DNA from: Juglans regia
Taxonomy: Eukaryota; Streptophyta; Magnoliopsida; Fagales; Juglandaceae
Assembly: GCF_001411555.2 (NCBI RefSeq)
Contig: NC_049909.1
Location: forward strand, 17,470,623 to 17,534,622
Direction of reading: 5' to 3'
DNA: 64,000 nucleotides
Shown: positions 1-10,369 of the stretch, piece after piece
Layout: the number at the start of each line of letters is the position of its first letter
Numbering within the stretch: the stretch's first letter is position 1
Program-made: the position numbers and the translations under genes
Notes under the pieces: model-generated
The model's input: only the letters and a program-made list of their open reading frames with translations
Databases searched by the model: none
What the model was told of the DNA's origin: nothing

Positions 1-1204
1 CCCATTTTGTGGTTTGAGTAATGCTACTCATCAACTCAGTTCTTATCATTCTATAATGTCGTATTAGATGATTGAAGACTATTTATTATATTTCACTTGC
101 GAATCTATCATTTAATGTCACATTATGGGATGATGAAAAAATAGATGATTAATAGATTTTTTCTTATAGTCTTGTGCATATATTTTTATCCTTTAAAAAG
201 CATATTGTTTGTGTGTTTCTTTTATTTTCTTCTGATCGGATGATAGATGTTGTCATGTTTCATTATCTTTTTTATAAAGAATAATGCTAGTATGTTCTAT
301 CATTTGGTCCCTTCATTTTAACCGTTTATGTATTTAATTTAATTTAATTTTTTAATTTTTTACTTATTGATTAAGTGAATATAGTGTATTGATATATTTT
401 TTTATTTTTTAAAAAATGTTTAAAGATGTTAAAAAATATGAAAAATAAAAATAAAAAAGATGAATTTTGCCTAGGCGGCATGCCTAGCGGTCACTGCTGA
501 GCGGTAGCCTAATATCACTCATTTATAAAATAGTAGGATCTATGCTAATTGTTGTGATGACTTTAAAAATACACTTATTTAATCAGATCATTGATAGTTC
601 TATTATAGTCATTATGTTCGGGGAGATTTGGAAAACATAGGTATTTTACCAATCCAACAACACCTTGTCATATAAGCATGGCCACTTCTAGTGTCATTGT
701 AATCTAACCTAACCCTCAAGCCCGTGAGAAGAATGAAAATTCGCGTGATAAAGGACAGCCACTTTTGGTGATCACGTATGTGTAGGGATTGCACGAGCCT
801 CCATGAATGGACATAAATGAGAGTGCAATTCAAGTGGAAATGACAGGTGGACTTAGCCCCCTTTAGATATAAGAAGTGTTTTATCTTATCTAACTCGAAC
901 TCATCTAATCTCAACTCCCTATTTAAACTGTATTTGCCTACACCTGATAAACCAAATATATCTTCACAAATGGTTTGATTTTTTTTTTGCATAATATTTT
1001 TTCTATCGGATTTTACCGCTAAAATAAAAGGTACCAATATGTGGAAACGATCTTTTCATCCTACTTTGTTACTCTTCAAAGAAAGGACATTGCTATGTCT
1101 ACAGAAGATTTCTACCATTATTAATTAGTTAAAATTTATCATTTTTTAAAAACTATTTATATATTTTTTTAAAATAAAAAGAAATCACATATTCATTTAA
1201 AAAC
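1..1204. other. Intergenic, no gene recognised
   Basis: AT-rich sequence with no supported gene. A 141-codon open frame on the minus strand (612-1037) has no domain I recognise and no splice context. The stretch around 465-515 is locally GC-rich with repeated CTAGCGG-like words, which resembles the ends of small transposons elsewhere in the window, but I could not define its borders. Confidence 0.5.
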
Positions 1205-1366
1205 GGAGACGTTTGGATTCGAATATGACTTGAGATGGATTGTGAATAGTAATGAGATGAGTTGTGAATAGTAGTGATATTTGTGAGTTAAAGTTGCTGA
1301 ATAGTAATGAATAGTAGTGAGATAAGTTGAGATGAGCTGAGATGTCTTACGAATCCAAACGTCTCC
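1205..1366. mobile_element. MITE with 17-bp perfect terminal inverted repeats
   Basis: The ends GGAGACGTTTGGATTCG (1205-1221) and its exact reverse complement (1350-1366) bracket 162 bp of repeated GAATAGTAATGAGATGAG-like words. There is no coding capacity. It resembles the more degenerate GTTTGGAT / GAGATGAGATG elements near 16801, 34735, 50385 and 56280. The target duplication is unclear because the flanks are A-rich. It ends 75 bp upstream of the tRNA gene. Confidence 0.75.
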
Positions 1367-1440
1367 AAAAAACAAATTAAAAAAATGGTATTTCCCTTAA
1401 AAAATATACTAATATACTTTTGAATAAAAGGAGACAGAAG

Positions 1441-1512
1441 GGATCCGTGGCGCAATGGTAGCGCGTCTGACTCCAGATCAGAAGGTTGCGTGTTCGATTC
1501 ACGTCGGGTTCA
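1441..1512 (+). tRNA. tRNA-Trp (anticodon CCA)
   Basis: The 72-nt sequence folds as a full cloverleaf. The acceptor stem is GGATCCG with CGGGTTC (two G-U pairs). The D arm is GCGC/GCGC, the anticodon stem TCTGA/TCAGA with loop CTCCAGA, and the T arm GCGTG/CACGT with loop TTCGATT. The anticodon CCA lies at 1473-1475. There is no intron. The discriminator base is A, and CCA is not encoded, as expected for a nuclear plant tRNA. The internal A and B boxes (TGGCGCAATGG and GTTCGATTC) are intact, so it is probably functional. Confidence 0.95.
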
Positions 1513-1530
1513 ATACCCCAGCAAACCCAA

Positions 1531-1536
1531 TTTTTT
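1531..1536 (+). terminator. RNA polymerase III terminator for tRNA-Trp
   Basis: A run of six T residues starts 18 nt after the tRNA 3' end, the usual Pol III stop signal. Confidence 0.7.
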
Positions 1537-2009
1537 CATAATATTTTTTAGTCCAATCACTGAATGCCATCTATGTCCAGAAACCCATCCCTTCACTTTC
1601 CTATTGACGAGCCCAACATGTCTCAGCGAGTTATTCCTAGAAAAAACATTCGACATTGCATCAATGTCCTTTGCGGCGGTGTAATTTTCTTTTCCATAGG
1701 TGGCGCAAATCTCTCTGAAAAATAATAAAAGGGTAATGGTAAGTATAGTTTCAGAGTGTATAAATTTTGAATATTTTATTTAAAAAAATAAAATTTATTA
1801 TTAAAAAATTAATTTATTCATATAGGTTTCATATTTAATTATTTTTAAAAAAAATCAAAAAATTTATATATTCTAAAATTATAAATATTATTTTTCATAA
1901 TTAATAAAAATACTCTTTTAAAAATAATAAATAATTAAATTGAACTATTTACTTTTTTTGTTTCTTTCGTATTGTTAGCTTCTGAAAACCTAATAATTAA
2001 ATCCCTAAG
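1537..2009. other. AT-rich spacer
   Basis: No gene recognised. The sequence is mostly A/T runs with no transposon ends that I can define. Confidence 0.5.
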
Positions 2010-2448
2010 AATTGGTTCAAGTGGTAAAGACTTTTAGTCTTGGTGGTATGCTCCCTCTAAGTCTAAAGTTTAAGAAATAAAATTTTGTGAATAATAATAA
2101 GATAATTTATAAATAGTACTGAGATAATTTGAGTCTAGCACTTTTATTTTTTTTATTTTTTCTTTGAAAGTTTGAAAAAGTTGTAATGATTAATTTAAAA
2201 ATTTTGTATTTAAATTATGTTTAGAAATAAGATGAAATAAAATCATATGATAATTTTGTGTCTCATCTAAAGCTCCAAATTTGCCCTAAATCGTCTTAGG
2301 TGCAAATAATTTATAAGGTCCATTAGACTTGGTACTTCCTTTGAATTAATCGAAGTGTACTTAGAAAAAATTTATTGTTGAGGATCTATGTACTCTTAGG
2401 ATTAATCGGGACTAAATTCTTGGATACCCGATATCAATTAAAAAAAAA
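2010..2448 (+). mobile_element. Degenerate tRNA-derived SINE with a nested MITE
   Basis: The 5' part (from GGTTCAAGTGGTAAAG at about 2013 to about 2075) has the look of a tRNA-like SINE head. The 3' part (about 2298-2448) continues the same element and ends in an A tract (2439-2448). Between them lie about 200 bp with the MITE-like words GTTTGAAAAAGTTGTAATGA and AAGATGAAATAAAATCAT, so a MITE appears to have inserted into an older SINE. The family call rests on remembered similarity to SINEs in Fagales genomes. I could not identify a target duplication. Confidence 0.5.
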
Positions 2449-2853
2449 CGTAACAAGCAACGCATAAAAACTCAAAACTCAAACTCTCTACAAATAAGAA
2501 AAAGAGAAATGATACTCACATCTCCTTTATCACTATATTTTGTAAGCCTTAAGCACTTTTATTACTATGACTCGTTTGAAGTAATTTTATATAAATAATC
2601 CTATTAGAGATCTACCCAAACAATGGCCTAACATCCTTATCATTCGGACAAATTGACTGACTAATTTGGTAAATTCACAACGTCACCCCGTCGTCAGAGA
2701 CAATCACCCAGAAAAGACACAGAAAAGGGCATTATGCTTCGTGCCCGATTCTACCGTCGTCACCGCTTCCAACTTACCTGTATCCACTCAATCCAGTCCC
2801 TTCTCTTTCTTTCTCTCTCTCTCTACAATCTAGGGTTTAAGTTTACCCCTCCG
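2449..2853 (+). promoter_or_regulatory. Upstream region and leader of HSFA1-like gene A
   Basis: A TATA-like TTATATAAAT lies at about 2587-2596. A pyrimidine tract of TCTCTTTC and (CT)n covers about 2802-2826, typical of plant leaders. Similarity with gene B starts around 2645. The words CTAGGGTTT (about 2830-2838) and AAACCCTAA (2881-2889) are telo-box-like. The 9-bp word ATTTGGTAA at 2673-2681 is the empty site of an insertion found at the same place upstream of gene B. I saw no perfect three-unit heat-shock element. The transcription start is not defined. Confidence 0.45.
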
Positions 2854-2889
2854 ATGACAGCGTACATTTTGACCCTCCCCAAACCCTAA
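2854..2889 (+). promoter_or_regulatory. Upstream ORF in gene A leader (11 codons)
   Basis: ATG at 2854 opens an 11-codon frame (MTAYILTLPKP) that stops at 2887-2889, 39 nt before the HSFA1 start codon. The equivalent frames in gene B (12031-12066) and B' (26802-26837) have the same start, length and stop and differ at one or two residues. Its last codons overlap the telo-box AAACCCTAA. A translational role is inference; no ribosome data were available. Confidence 0.55.
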
Positions 2890-2928
2890 AGAAAGCAAAT
2901 TCCGCTCTCTGTTTCTCAATAATAAACT

Positions 2929-5900
2929 ATGGACGGAGTCGATAATGGACGCGAGGCGTCCGGTTCTAGCGGCGGTGATCATCCGGCCCCAACTCCGATG
3001 CCGAGCACAAATGCGCCGCCGCCGTTCTTGAGTAAGACGTACGATATGGTCGATGACCCGGCAACCGACCCAATAGTGTCGTGGAGCCCCACGAACAACA
3101 GCTTCGTGGTGTGGAACCCGCCCGAGTTCGCCAGGGACCTCCTGCCCAAGTACTTCAAGCACAACAATTTCTCCAGCTTCGTCAGGCAGCTCAACACCTA
3201 CGTATATGCCTTCCCCTATATGTCCATTGCTTTCCTCAACTTCTTCTCGCTCTTCTTTTTATTGCTTTGAAAGGTGTGTGTGTGATGATTTATATTGAGA
3301 ATCTTGGTTTCTTATTGATTAAAGATTATGGTGTCGATGTTGATCGTGATGAGTACACTAGTGGAATTAAGAATTAGTTTCAGCAGTGGAGTAGAGATCA
3401 CCCCGTAGAAATGAGAACGATTAGGTCTATTATAGAAGCCTTTGTTTGGTTGCTGGGAAGGCCGAGGGATCTACTTATCCAAAAAACTAGAGAGAGAGAG
3501 AGAGAGAGAAGGCTGGGGGATGGAACATGAGCGTTGAATTCAAATGGTTTGTTTTCTTTATGGTGTTTGAGGTTCTGGACCAGCGATATTTTTTTCTAAG
3601 TAACTTAGTAACCAAAATTCCATTAAAAAGCTCAGTCCAAGTATATTTGAGCTACGATTTAGGGCTAGGTTTTTTTGCACGTTGTAAAGACCTTTAGGAG
3701 CATTGGTAGTGGCTTCTCTATCTTCATCTTCATCTTCAAATTTAAAGAATATGTCTTTAAATTCATCTACATTGGCTTATGCATCTTTAAATTTTTGCAT
3801 AGCTATAAATAGTGCTTCTTCAAATTTGAAGAAGCACTATTCATTCTTCAAACATTAGTTTACTATTTTTTTCTCTCTCCTACCCTTAAAATCAACTTTG
3901 TAGAATTTATATTAAGATGATTTTGATACATAAAATTTGTATTAAGTTGATAATACAAAGTGGATGTTAATTGTAAAATATATATAAAAAATAATTTTAG
4001 GAAACAAATAAAAAATAAAAAATAATAATATTTTATTATTATTTGATTCAAAGATGCATAAACCAATGTGGGAGTTTTTTTTCATATGCAAAATCATTCT
4101 TCAAAAATGATGATTTTGCATATGAAGATGCATAAACCACTACCAATGCTTGGAAGGCTCAAGTCACAAGTCAACAGTACAATGGGAACCCATTGGAATC
4201 TCATAAAAATCAAGAACTTCTTGTGATCCCCGGTAGCAAGTATAAGTGGCTCACACGGCTTGCTTGGGTTCGAAAATTTTTTGCTCTTTACCATGATTCC
4301 AATGGACTCCGATTGTATCATTCGCTAGTGCTTTTGGAGTATGGACCCCAGATGTGACTTGGGCATTACTTGGGTCATTACAAATGGTATTAAAGCCAAT
4401 CCCAACAAAAATGTGGGATTTGAGTTGTGCCACCTATGATGAAATGATGCAACAAGGATGTTGAGAATTTAAGGGGAGGAGATTGCAATACTCTATATCG
4501 AGTAAGTATAGGTGGTGAATGGGACCCACATTATTTGAGAGTGAGAAATTCTTGCTCTTTACAATGATTTCAAAGGGCTCCAATTGTACAATTGACTATT
4601 ACTTTTGGAGTATGGGCCTAGATTTGACTGGTGCCTTCTTTGGGGTATGACACACGTGGTCATTCCCTCTGTTTAGTTGTTGAATATTTGATGAAAAAAG
4701 GGAAGATAAGAAAATGAATGAATGGATTATGGTCTTTTTTTTTTCTACAGCTTTTTTAGAAACTTATGTACTTGCAACAAGTGCAAAGATCTTGTCGATG
4801 ATTTGATACTATTGCTTCTTTGTCTCCAAAACAATGAAAACTTTGTTTAATTTGAAGTTTTGATATCTCGTCTTCCTGCATTTTTATCAGCAATCAAATG
4901 GAGCAAAAGTGGGAGAAAGGGAAAAGGAAGCGAGTCTCAGGTTGATCATGACCTGATCACATGGTTAACAATGGTTTAATCTTGTCATATGATCTTGTTG
5001 TTTCAGTTGTAGTCAAGGTATGGCTGAATGCAAGGCAAACATATTAATTGATTGGAGAGGATTTAGATACACCTCGTGAAGTATTTGAAAACGCCTCAGA
5101 GAGATTACTAACAGATACCTATCAAAAAAGATTACTAACAAATGGGGTGTGTAAACTCTTTTTTCTTTTCATGATAAAAGCATTCTTTTTACTTAATTTT
5201 TTAATGAGTAAAGTTGCATGTTTTCTCCAAAGCCCCTTTCTAGGGCATAAGGGCAGTGTTACAAATTTTGGTGTATGATTTTTTTTTTTTTTGTTCAAAG
5301 CCCGTCATAATGCACAAGGGTGGATATACATTTTTGTAAAATGCCAAGGAGTATGGTGGCTTTCCATTCAAACTGGTTGTCATCATTGGTGCCCTGGCAT
5401 GTTGTTTCATCCAGTTCAGATGGGATTTACACCTTCTATGTAAGACTGGGGCCCTAGAAGTTTAGATGTTTTACTTATAAAAAAAAGAAGTTTAGATGTT
5501 TTGGGAAGTGATTTGAGTTGTGAAGAAATCTTGGTAGTGTGTTGACAAATATATTTCAAACCAATGAAGATAAGAGAAATGTTGCATTCTTTAGTATCAT
5601 AATACAAGGAGAAAGTTTGTAAACAAGAATGTGAAAATGTTGACTTTTGAAGTTTACAATGCATTCATATTTTTGGAAGGTTTATCAGTTAAGGGCAATA
5701 AGATTTCTGTGGGATATTGGCTTAAAGAATTGAGGTTCATATGTTTATGGTGGGATTAGCTTGGGTGATGCCGAGATGGATAGTGGACCTCCTAGGTTCT
5801 TGGAAAGCCATTCAGGGTAACTCTCAGATCGCTTCTATTTGAAAGATGGTTTTAATATGTTTATGGTGGTATATTTGGAAGGAGAGGAACGGAAGAAGTT

Positions 5901-8250
5901 TTGAAGATCAAGTGCGGTCAATGGATGAGCTTAGAAGTTTATTTTTCAATACTTTATTCCATTGGTTGGTTGTAATTGATTTTCATGGCTTCTCGTTTCA
6001 TGACCCTTGTATCTCTAAACTAAGCACACCTAGGCATTGCTCTTTTATATGTACCATATACTTGGGCTTTTTCCTATTCTTTTGATCAATAAAATATTGT
6101 TTACCGATAAAAAAAATTGGAACAATATAATCGATAAAAAAAAAATGGAACAATATAGTAGTAGTGCAACCAAATATCGGAGATCAATAGAGCATAGGCC
6201 ATACTGGTTCCCATGGGATGAAATTTTGGGATGGATTTTCCATTTAATGGAGACACATTCTATGTAATAGGGTCTTAAAGTGATTTTTTGGCATATCAGG
6301 AATTTTGCCATGCAAAAAGGGTAGAATTTGATACAATCACATGATTATTTTTATTGCAGCTAGGTTATGTAATTTACTTTTGAATTGAGCATTCAAAAAC
6401 TACCGTTGTGTATAACTGATGGTAGTTGCTGGAAGACTGCAATTCTCTGTATTTTGTTCCTTTCTTCTTCTTTTTTCCTGACAAGTGATTTTGTTCCTTT
6501 CATTTGGGTCATGTCCCCTAGAATATTCCGACTTGCAAAACCCCAGGATGGATTGTGGGGAATTGGGATTCTTATTCAGCATTTTATCTCACGTTATTTA
6601 AGCACTGCCCTGAGTGGCGCTATTTTCTCTTTGTTGAAGTATCTCATATTAGGTCCCCATACTTGAACATTGCAGTAGTTCCATCATTTCTATGTCGCCA
6701 CAACAAGTGAATGTGGTTTTTCAAATGAGTTTGTTGCTTCTAGTTTATGAATTTGATGATTATCATGTATGGAATTGAATTACTCCATAACATTTTGATA
6801 TTTAGGAAAAGTTTACATACATTTTCTGCTTTATTATTTTAATGTAACTACGTGCATTTTTTATTGTTACTGTTTTAATTTTTTTAATTTTGATATAGAA
6901 TATGTTTTTCTGTTCATGGATTCTACTGGTAATTTCTTTCTCCTGTTTATATTTCGTTGAGTTGCTAAAATGAGATATATCAACTTTGTTATCATTGTTT
7001 ATTCTGCTGATTGAATCGTGCTTTGCCCCCGCCCAGTTTTGTTCTTCATTTTTTTGTCACCTTTTGTTGAACAGGGTTTCAGGAAGGTTGATCCAGACCG
7101 ATGGGAATTTGCAAATGAGGGCTTCTTGAGGGGCCAAAAACACCTGCTTAAGAGTATTAGTCGGCGAAAACCTGCTCATGGACATAGTCATCAACAGTCA
7201 CAGCAATCACAAGAACAGAGTTCATCACTGGGAGCTTGTGTAGAGGTTGGGAAGTTTGGCCTGGAGGAAGAGGTTGAGAGGCTTAAGAGGGACAAGAATG
7301 TGCTTATGCAGGAACTTGTCAGGTTGAGGCAGCAGCAACAGGCAACTGATAGTCAGCTGCAAACCATGGTGCAGCGTCTTCAGGGGATGGAGCAGAGGCA
7401 TCAACAGGTGATGTCATTCCTGGCAAAGGCTGTGCAGAGTCCTGGCTTCTTGGCCCAGTTTATGCAGCAGCAAAATGAGAGCAACAAGCGCATGACTGAA
7501 GGCAGCAAAAAACGGAGGCTTAAGCAAGAAGATATTTCCGAGAGGGAAGATTCTCCTGCTCCTGATGGACAGATTGTTAAGTATCAACCACTAAAGAATG
7601 AGGCAACAAAGGCAATGCTCAGGCAGATTATGAAAATGGATGCTTCCTCCAGGCTGGAATCTTTTAACGACGAAGATGGTTTACTGATTGCCGATGGTCC
7701 ATCATCGACCAGTGCAATGGACAGTGGGAGCTCTACAAGCCATGTATCAGGAGTGACTCTGCAAGAGGTCTCACCAACTTCTGAGAAAGTTGCAACTCCA
7801 TTCCCAGTCCCAGATATGAGTCTGCTGGTTGGAGCACAAGATGCACCTTCCATTTCTGTTCCTGAGGCCAATTTAATCATGCCTGAGCTTTCTCAAATAC
7901 CTGAAATGATGCCCGAAAGTATTGTGGACATTCCCAAGGAAAATTACATGGGACCTGAGACAGGCAATGGAGGATTTTTAGATCCCTCATTGGAAGTTAA
8001 TGGGTCTCTTCCCATAGAAATGGATGATATCTCCCCAGATTCTGACATTGATCTCTTTCTAAGTGATCCCAACTTTTGGGATGACCTTGTGCAAAGTCCA
8101 GTGCCGGAAGATATTGAATCAAATTCTGTGCACGGTATGTTCAAGGAAAATGAAGCACAGCCAATGGAGAACGGATGGGACAATGTTCAGCATCTGGACA
8201 AGCTTACGAAACAAATGGGCCTTCTTACATCAGATATTAAAGAGGCCTGA
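2929..8250 (+). CDS. HSFA1: Heat stress transcription factor class A1, tandem copy A
   Basis: Two exons, 2929-3201 and 7075-8250, joined by a phase-0 3,873-bp intron with GT-AG ends, give 482 aa. The intron sits inside the DNA-binding domain, after QLNTY and before [12 protein letters not shown], the conserved plant HSF position. Domains: winged-helix DNA-binding domain about 32-125, with recognition helix [17 protein letters not shown] coiled-coil oligomerisation region about 152-215, with the long class A spacing; bipartite-like nuclear signal KKRRLK 236-241; acidic and aromatic AHA-type activator [15 protein letters not shown] 417-431; C-terminal leucine-rich export-like segment about 464-478. 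HSFA1 proteins trimerise and bind GAA/TTC heat-shock elements as master regulators of the heat response, normally held by HSP70/HSP90. ATG 2929 is preceded by a short upstream ORF. The intron carries a MITE, an old TRIM and a LINE fragment. The A1 subclass is firm; the exact member (a, b, d or e) is not. Confidence 0.93.
3487..3510. repeat. (AG)n microsatellite in gene A intron
   Basis: An AG dinucleotide run. The matching run in copy A' starts ten bases after an assembly gap and is 4 nt shorter. B and B' carry similar runs at about 12640-12660 and 27410-27432. Confidence 0.8.
3697..4154. mobile_element. MITE with internal palindromes, in gene A intron
   Basis: The ends GAGCATTGGTAGTGG (from about 3698) and CCACTACCAATGCTT (to about 4153) are inverted repeats. 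Inside is a perfect 32-bp palindrome (3809-3840, centred on CAAATTTG) and a second stem of CATATGCAAAATCAT with its complement (about 4084-4124). There is no coding capacity. It is absent from the equivalent intron of gene B, so it inserted after the A/B duplication. The TIR style suggests PIF/Harbinger, but the target duplication is not clear. Confidence 0.7.
4222..4652 (+). mobile_element. Old TRIM-type LTR element in gene A intron
   Basis: There are two diverged direct repeats of about 161 bp (4222-4382, TGTGATCCCC to ATTACA) and 169 bp (4484-4652, TGCAATACTC to ATGACA). Between them is a short insert that starts with a tRNA-Met primer-binding-like site (TGGTATTAAAGCC) and ends with a purine tract (AAGGGGAGGAGAT). 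It is the same family as the young copy at 31330-31775. Flanking 5-bp duplications are no longer recognisable, and with the LTR divergence this indicates an old insertion. Gene B lacks it. Confidence 0.75.
5735..6116 (+). mobile_element. 5'-truncated LINE 3' end in gene A intron
   Basis: The plus strand encodes remnants of the extreme C-terminus of a plant L1 ORF2, downstream of the zf-RVT domain ([15 protein letters not shown] and related words). The frame has a stop at about 5838 in TCTATTTGA. It ends at an A tract (6110-6116) after TTACCGAT. The related fragment at 38481-39189 has the same tail. It is missing from gene B at the equivalent point. Confidence 0.7.
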
Positions 8251-8964
8251 TATTGGTTACTACATGTACATTAGTTTCACTCATCGGATGAGGTAATACT
8301 AATCGTCTTTCTAATCATGCAATCCTCTTGTTTTGGTCTTTGGAAGAGCAGCTAAGGCCCCTTGTCTCTGTTCACCCTTGCTTTGTTTTGCTCATATGGA
8401 GACCCTTAATTTAGTTTTTTTGGTTCTTTTCTCTGAATCCTCCTTTACCTCATGTTGATGATGTGTGCAGTGACTCGATGGGATAAGTATTGTAACTGGC
8501 TATAGCTCTAATTTTATGTTCCTTTATACGAGTTGATGTCCTGCTCTAGCTAGGCATGGCCTTTGTTTGAAAGAATGAATGGTAATGGATGCTTTGCTGA
8601 AAAAAATAATAATTTGAGTCTAGATTATTTTACTAGATTACATTTCCCTTCTGTAAAATACGAATTTTTGTTCATAGTTATCTGAAACATTGGCAGTAAA
8701 TATATGATCCTTCTAAAGTTTGACCTGGTGAATGTACATTCTGGAACATACTACTGGAGGTTGGAGTTATTTGGTTGAGGGACAATTGTTGAAACAATTA
8801 TCCTAAAGGGAGCACATGTAGGTCTGATCTCTTTAGGGTCATAGGGACCTAATATGGATAGTCATAAGCAGCCCAAGCAAAATCCATCTTCAACTTGAAA
8901 TGATATTAGTGGAAACGATACTTCTACTGAAACCTGTGGGTGATTAAATTTGGAAGCTTTAGGA
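8251..8964 (+). other. Gene A 3' UTR and downstream flank
   Basis: Similar to the DNA downstream of B and B' (for example CATGCAATC, GAGCAGCTAA, TTATGTTCCTTTATA and GGCATGGCCTTTGTT), so the 3' end was part of the original tandem duplication. Similarity between A and B' flanks continues in patches to about 9,480 (B' side to about 32,370). Confidence 0.6.
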
Positions 8965-9116
8965 GTTCTGCTATATATAGTCACTTTTGCATACTCCTTG
9001 CGCACTCCACTGATGTGATTGGCCAAAGCAATTATTTTATATTAAAAAAAGTTACACAGCCAATCAAATTAATGGAGTGCACAAAGAATACGCAAAAGTG
9101 ACTGCACATAGAATTT
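8965..9116. mobile_element. Hairpin MITE downstream of gene A
   Basis: Two arms of about 55-60 bp form a long inverted repeat (for example TAGTCACTTTTGCATACTCC with GAATACGCAAAAGTGACTGC, and GCACTCCACTGATGTGATTGGC-like words with their complement). The loop is about 30 bp. There is no ORF. The B' flank lacks it, so it arrived after the A/B duplication. Confidence 0.65.
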
Positions 9117-10369
9117 TTGTTATTTTTGTGGTACGATTTGATTTGCAATATTCAGATCTGTAATTTTTTCTTACAAATTTAATCAAGCCACATCAGCAGT
9201 ATGCAGTGTGTGTACTATACATCGGCTCATGAATAGAATTTTCCTTGTGCATGATTCTTAGAATAGCCTACAGATATTGGAGCTTCGTACTTTTAGCAAG
9301 ATGAATTGAATTTCTCGGATATATGATTCTTTCTGATCTATAGATGCGGATCCTCTCCAATGGCTTTGCAGCTTGTAAGAAAACCCTTACCAAGGATAGC
9401 GCCATAAGCTGATGCAGGATCTTCCTACGCAACAAGATCATGCTTGCTGATGGTACACTTTAGCGTAAAAAATATATGCTTGCCACTGAAAAAAGAGGGT
9501 GTTATTACTAGCGTGAAATTATTAATTCTATTTTATTTTTTGTTCTGTTTAGAACTTGATTGTGGAGTTATTTTAGCCTCTTTCTTCTTTGATTACTAAT
9601 TTAGTGGACTATTTATATAGAGTAAAAAGGATGAAATATTTTCGTTATTTTAATTTGATTTAATGTATGAGATGTTTTAGAAGTGATAATTTTTATCAAT
9701 AAATTACATTTGTAGAGGATATAAGTCTGTTAATATGTTAAAATCTGATTATTTTTAAAACCTTAAAAGGATGTTCAAATCATAATGGATTAACTGATCT
9801 TGATCCTACTCACCCAATGAATTAAATGTATATCAGTTCTTGTCATCTTGAGTTTTTATTTTAATTTTAGAATCTTCCGTCAAAACTCTTGTTTAATTCC
9901 TAACAATCTACTTGTAGCGTGGCATCAATCAATTATAATTTTAAGAAATGATATTTGTAATTCTAGTGCAAGTCTCCCATATTCTCTCTGACAAAAGTAG
10001 ATAAATTTGAAATTTATATGAAAAAATTATTTTTTTTAATGATAAACCCTCTTTAGAAATGTATCTAGCTATAATGTACAAGTCTCTTGGAATGATAATG
10101 AAAAAAATGAAATTTAAGTTTTTAAAAGTATTTTAAACTTAAGAAAAAAATAAAATAAATTAGTAAATAAATATTCAAATTCAGATTGTTTAAAAAGAAT
10201 AAAGAATTAATATGGAATTTTAATACATTTCATTTCTTGTTTTTTTCCTTTTATTGACTTATTTAATTTAACTTCCTTGAAAACATAAGGCTTGTTTTAA
10301 ATAATTTTTAATTCATTAAAACTATTTTATCTTTTTATTGGTTTTTAGAGAGATGATATACATGTCAAG
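9117..10369. other. Intergenic between HSFA1 A and B
   Basis: No gene. The part near 9340-9480 resembles B' flank 32260-32370 and is left from the tandem duplication. The rest is AT-rich. The first substitution I could find that separates this copy from its repeat is at 10276 (C, versus T at 25038). Confidence 0.5.

Noticed and set aside
612..1037. 141-codon minus-strand ORF
   Set aside because: No domain or motif recognised, no splice or promoter context, in an AT-rich region; more likely chance or a repeat remnant.
2449..2853. Heat-shock element in the HSFA1 promoters
   Set aside because: Searched by eye for alternating GAA/TTC with 2-nt spacing; only single or poorly spaced units, none in a convincing array.
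3809..3840. 32-bp palindrome as a heat-shock element
   Set aside because: The TTC and GAA blocks are 6 nt apart rather than 2, and the palindrome is part of a MITE.
7584..8183. Minus-strand ORFs opposite HSFA1 A exon 2 (and the same at 22346-22945)
   Set aside because: They are complements of a real, conserved exon.
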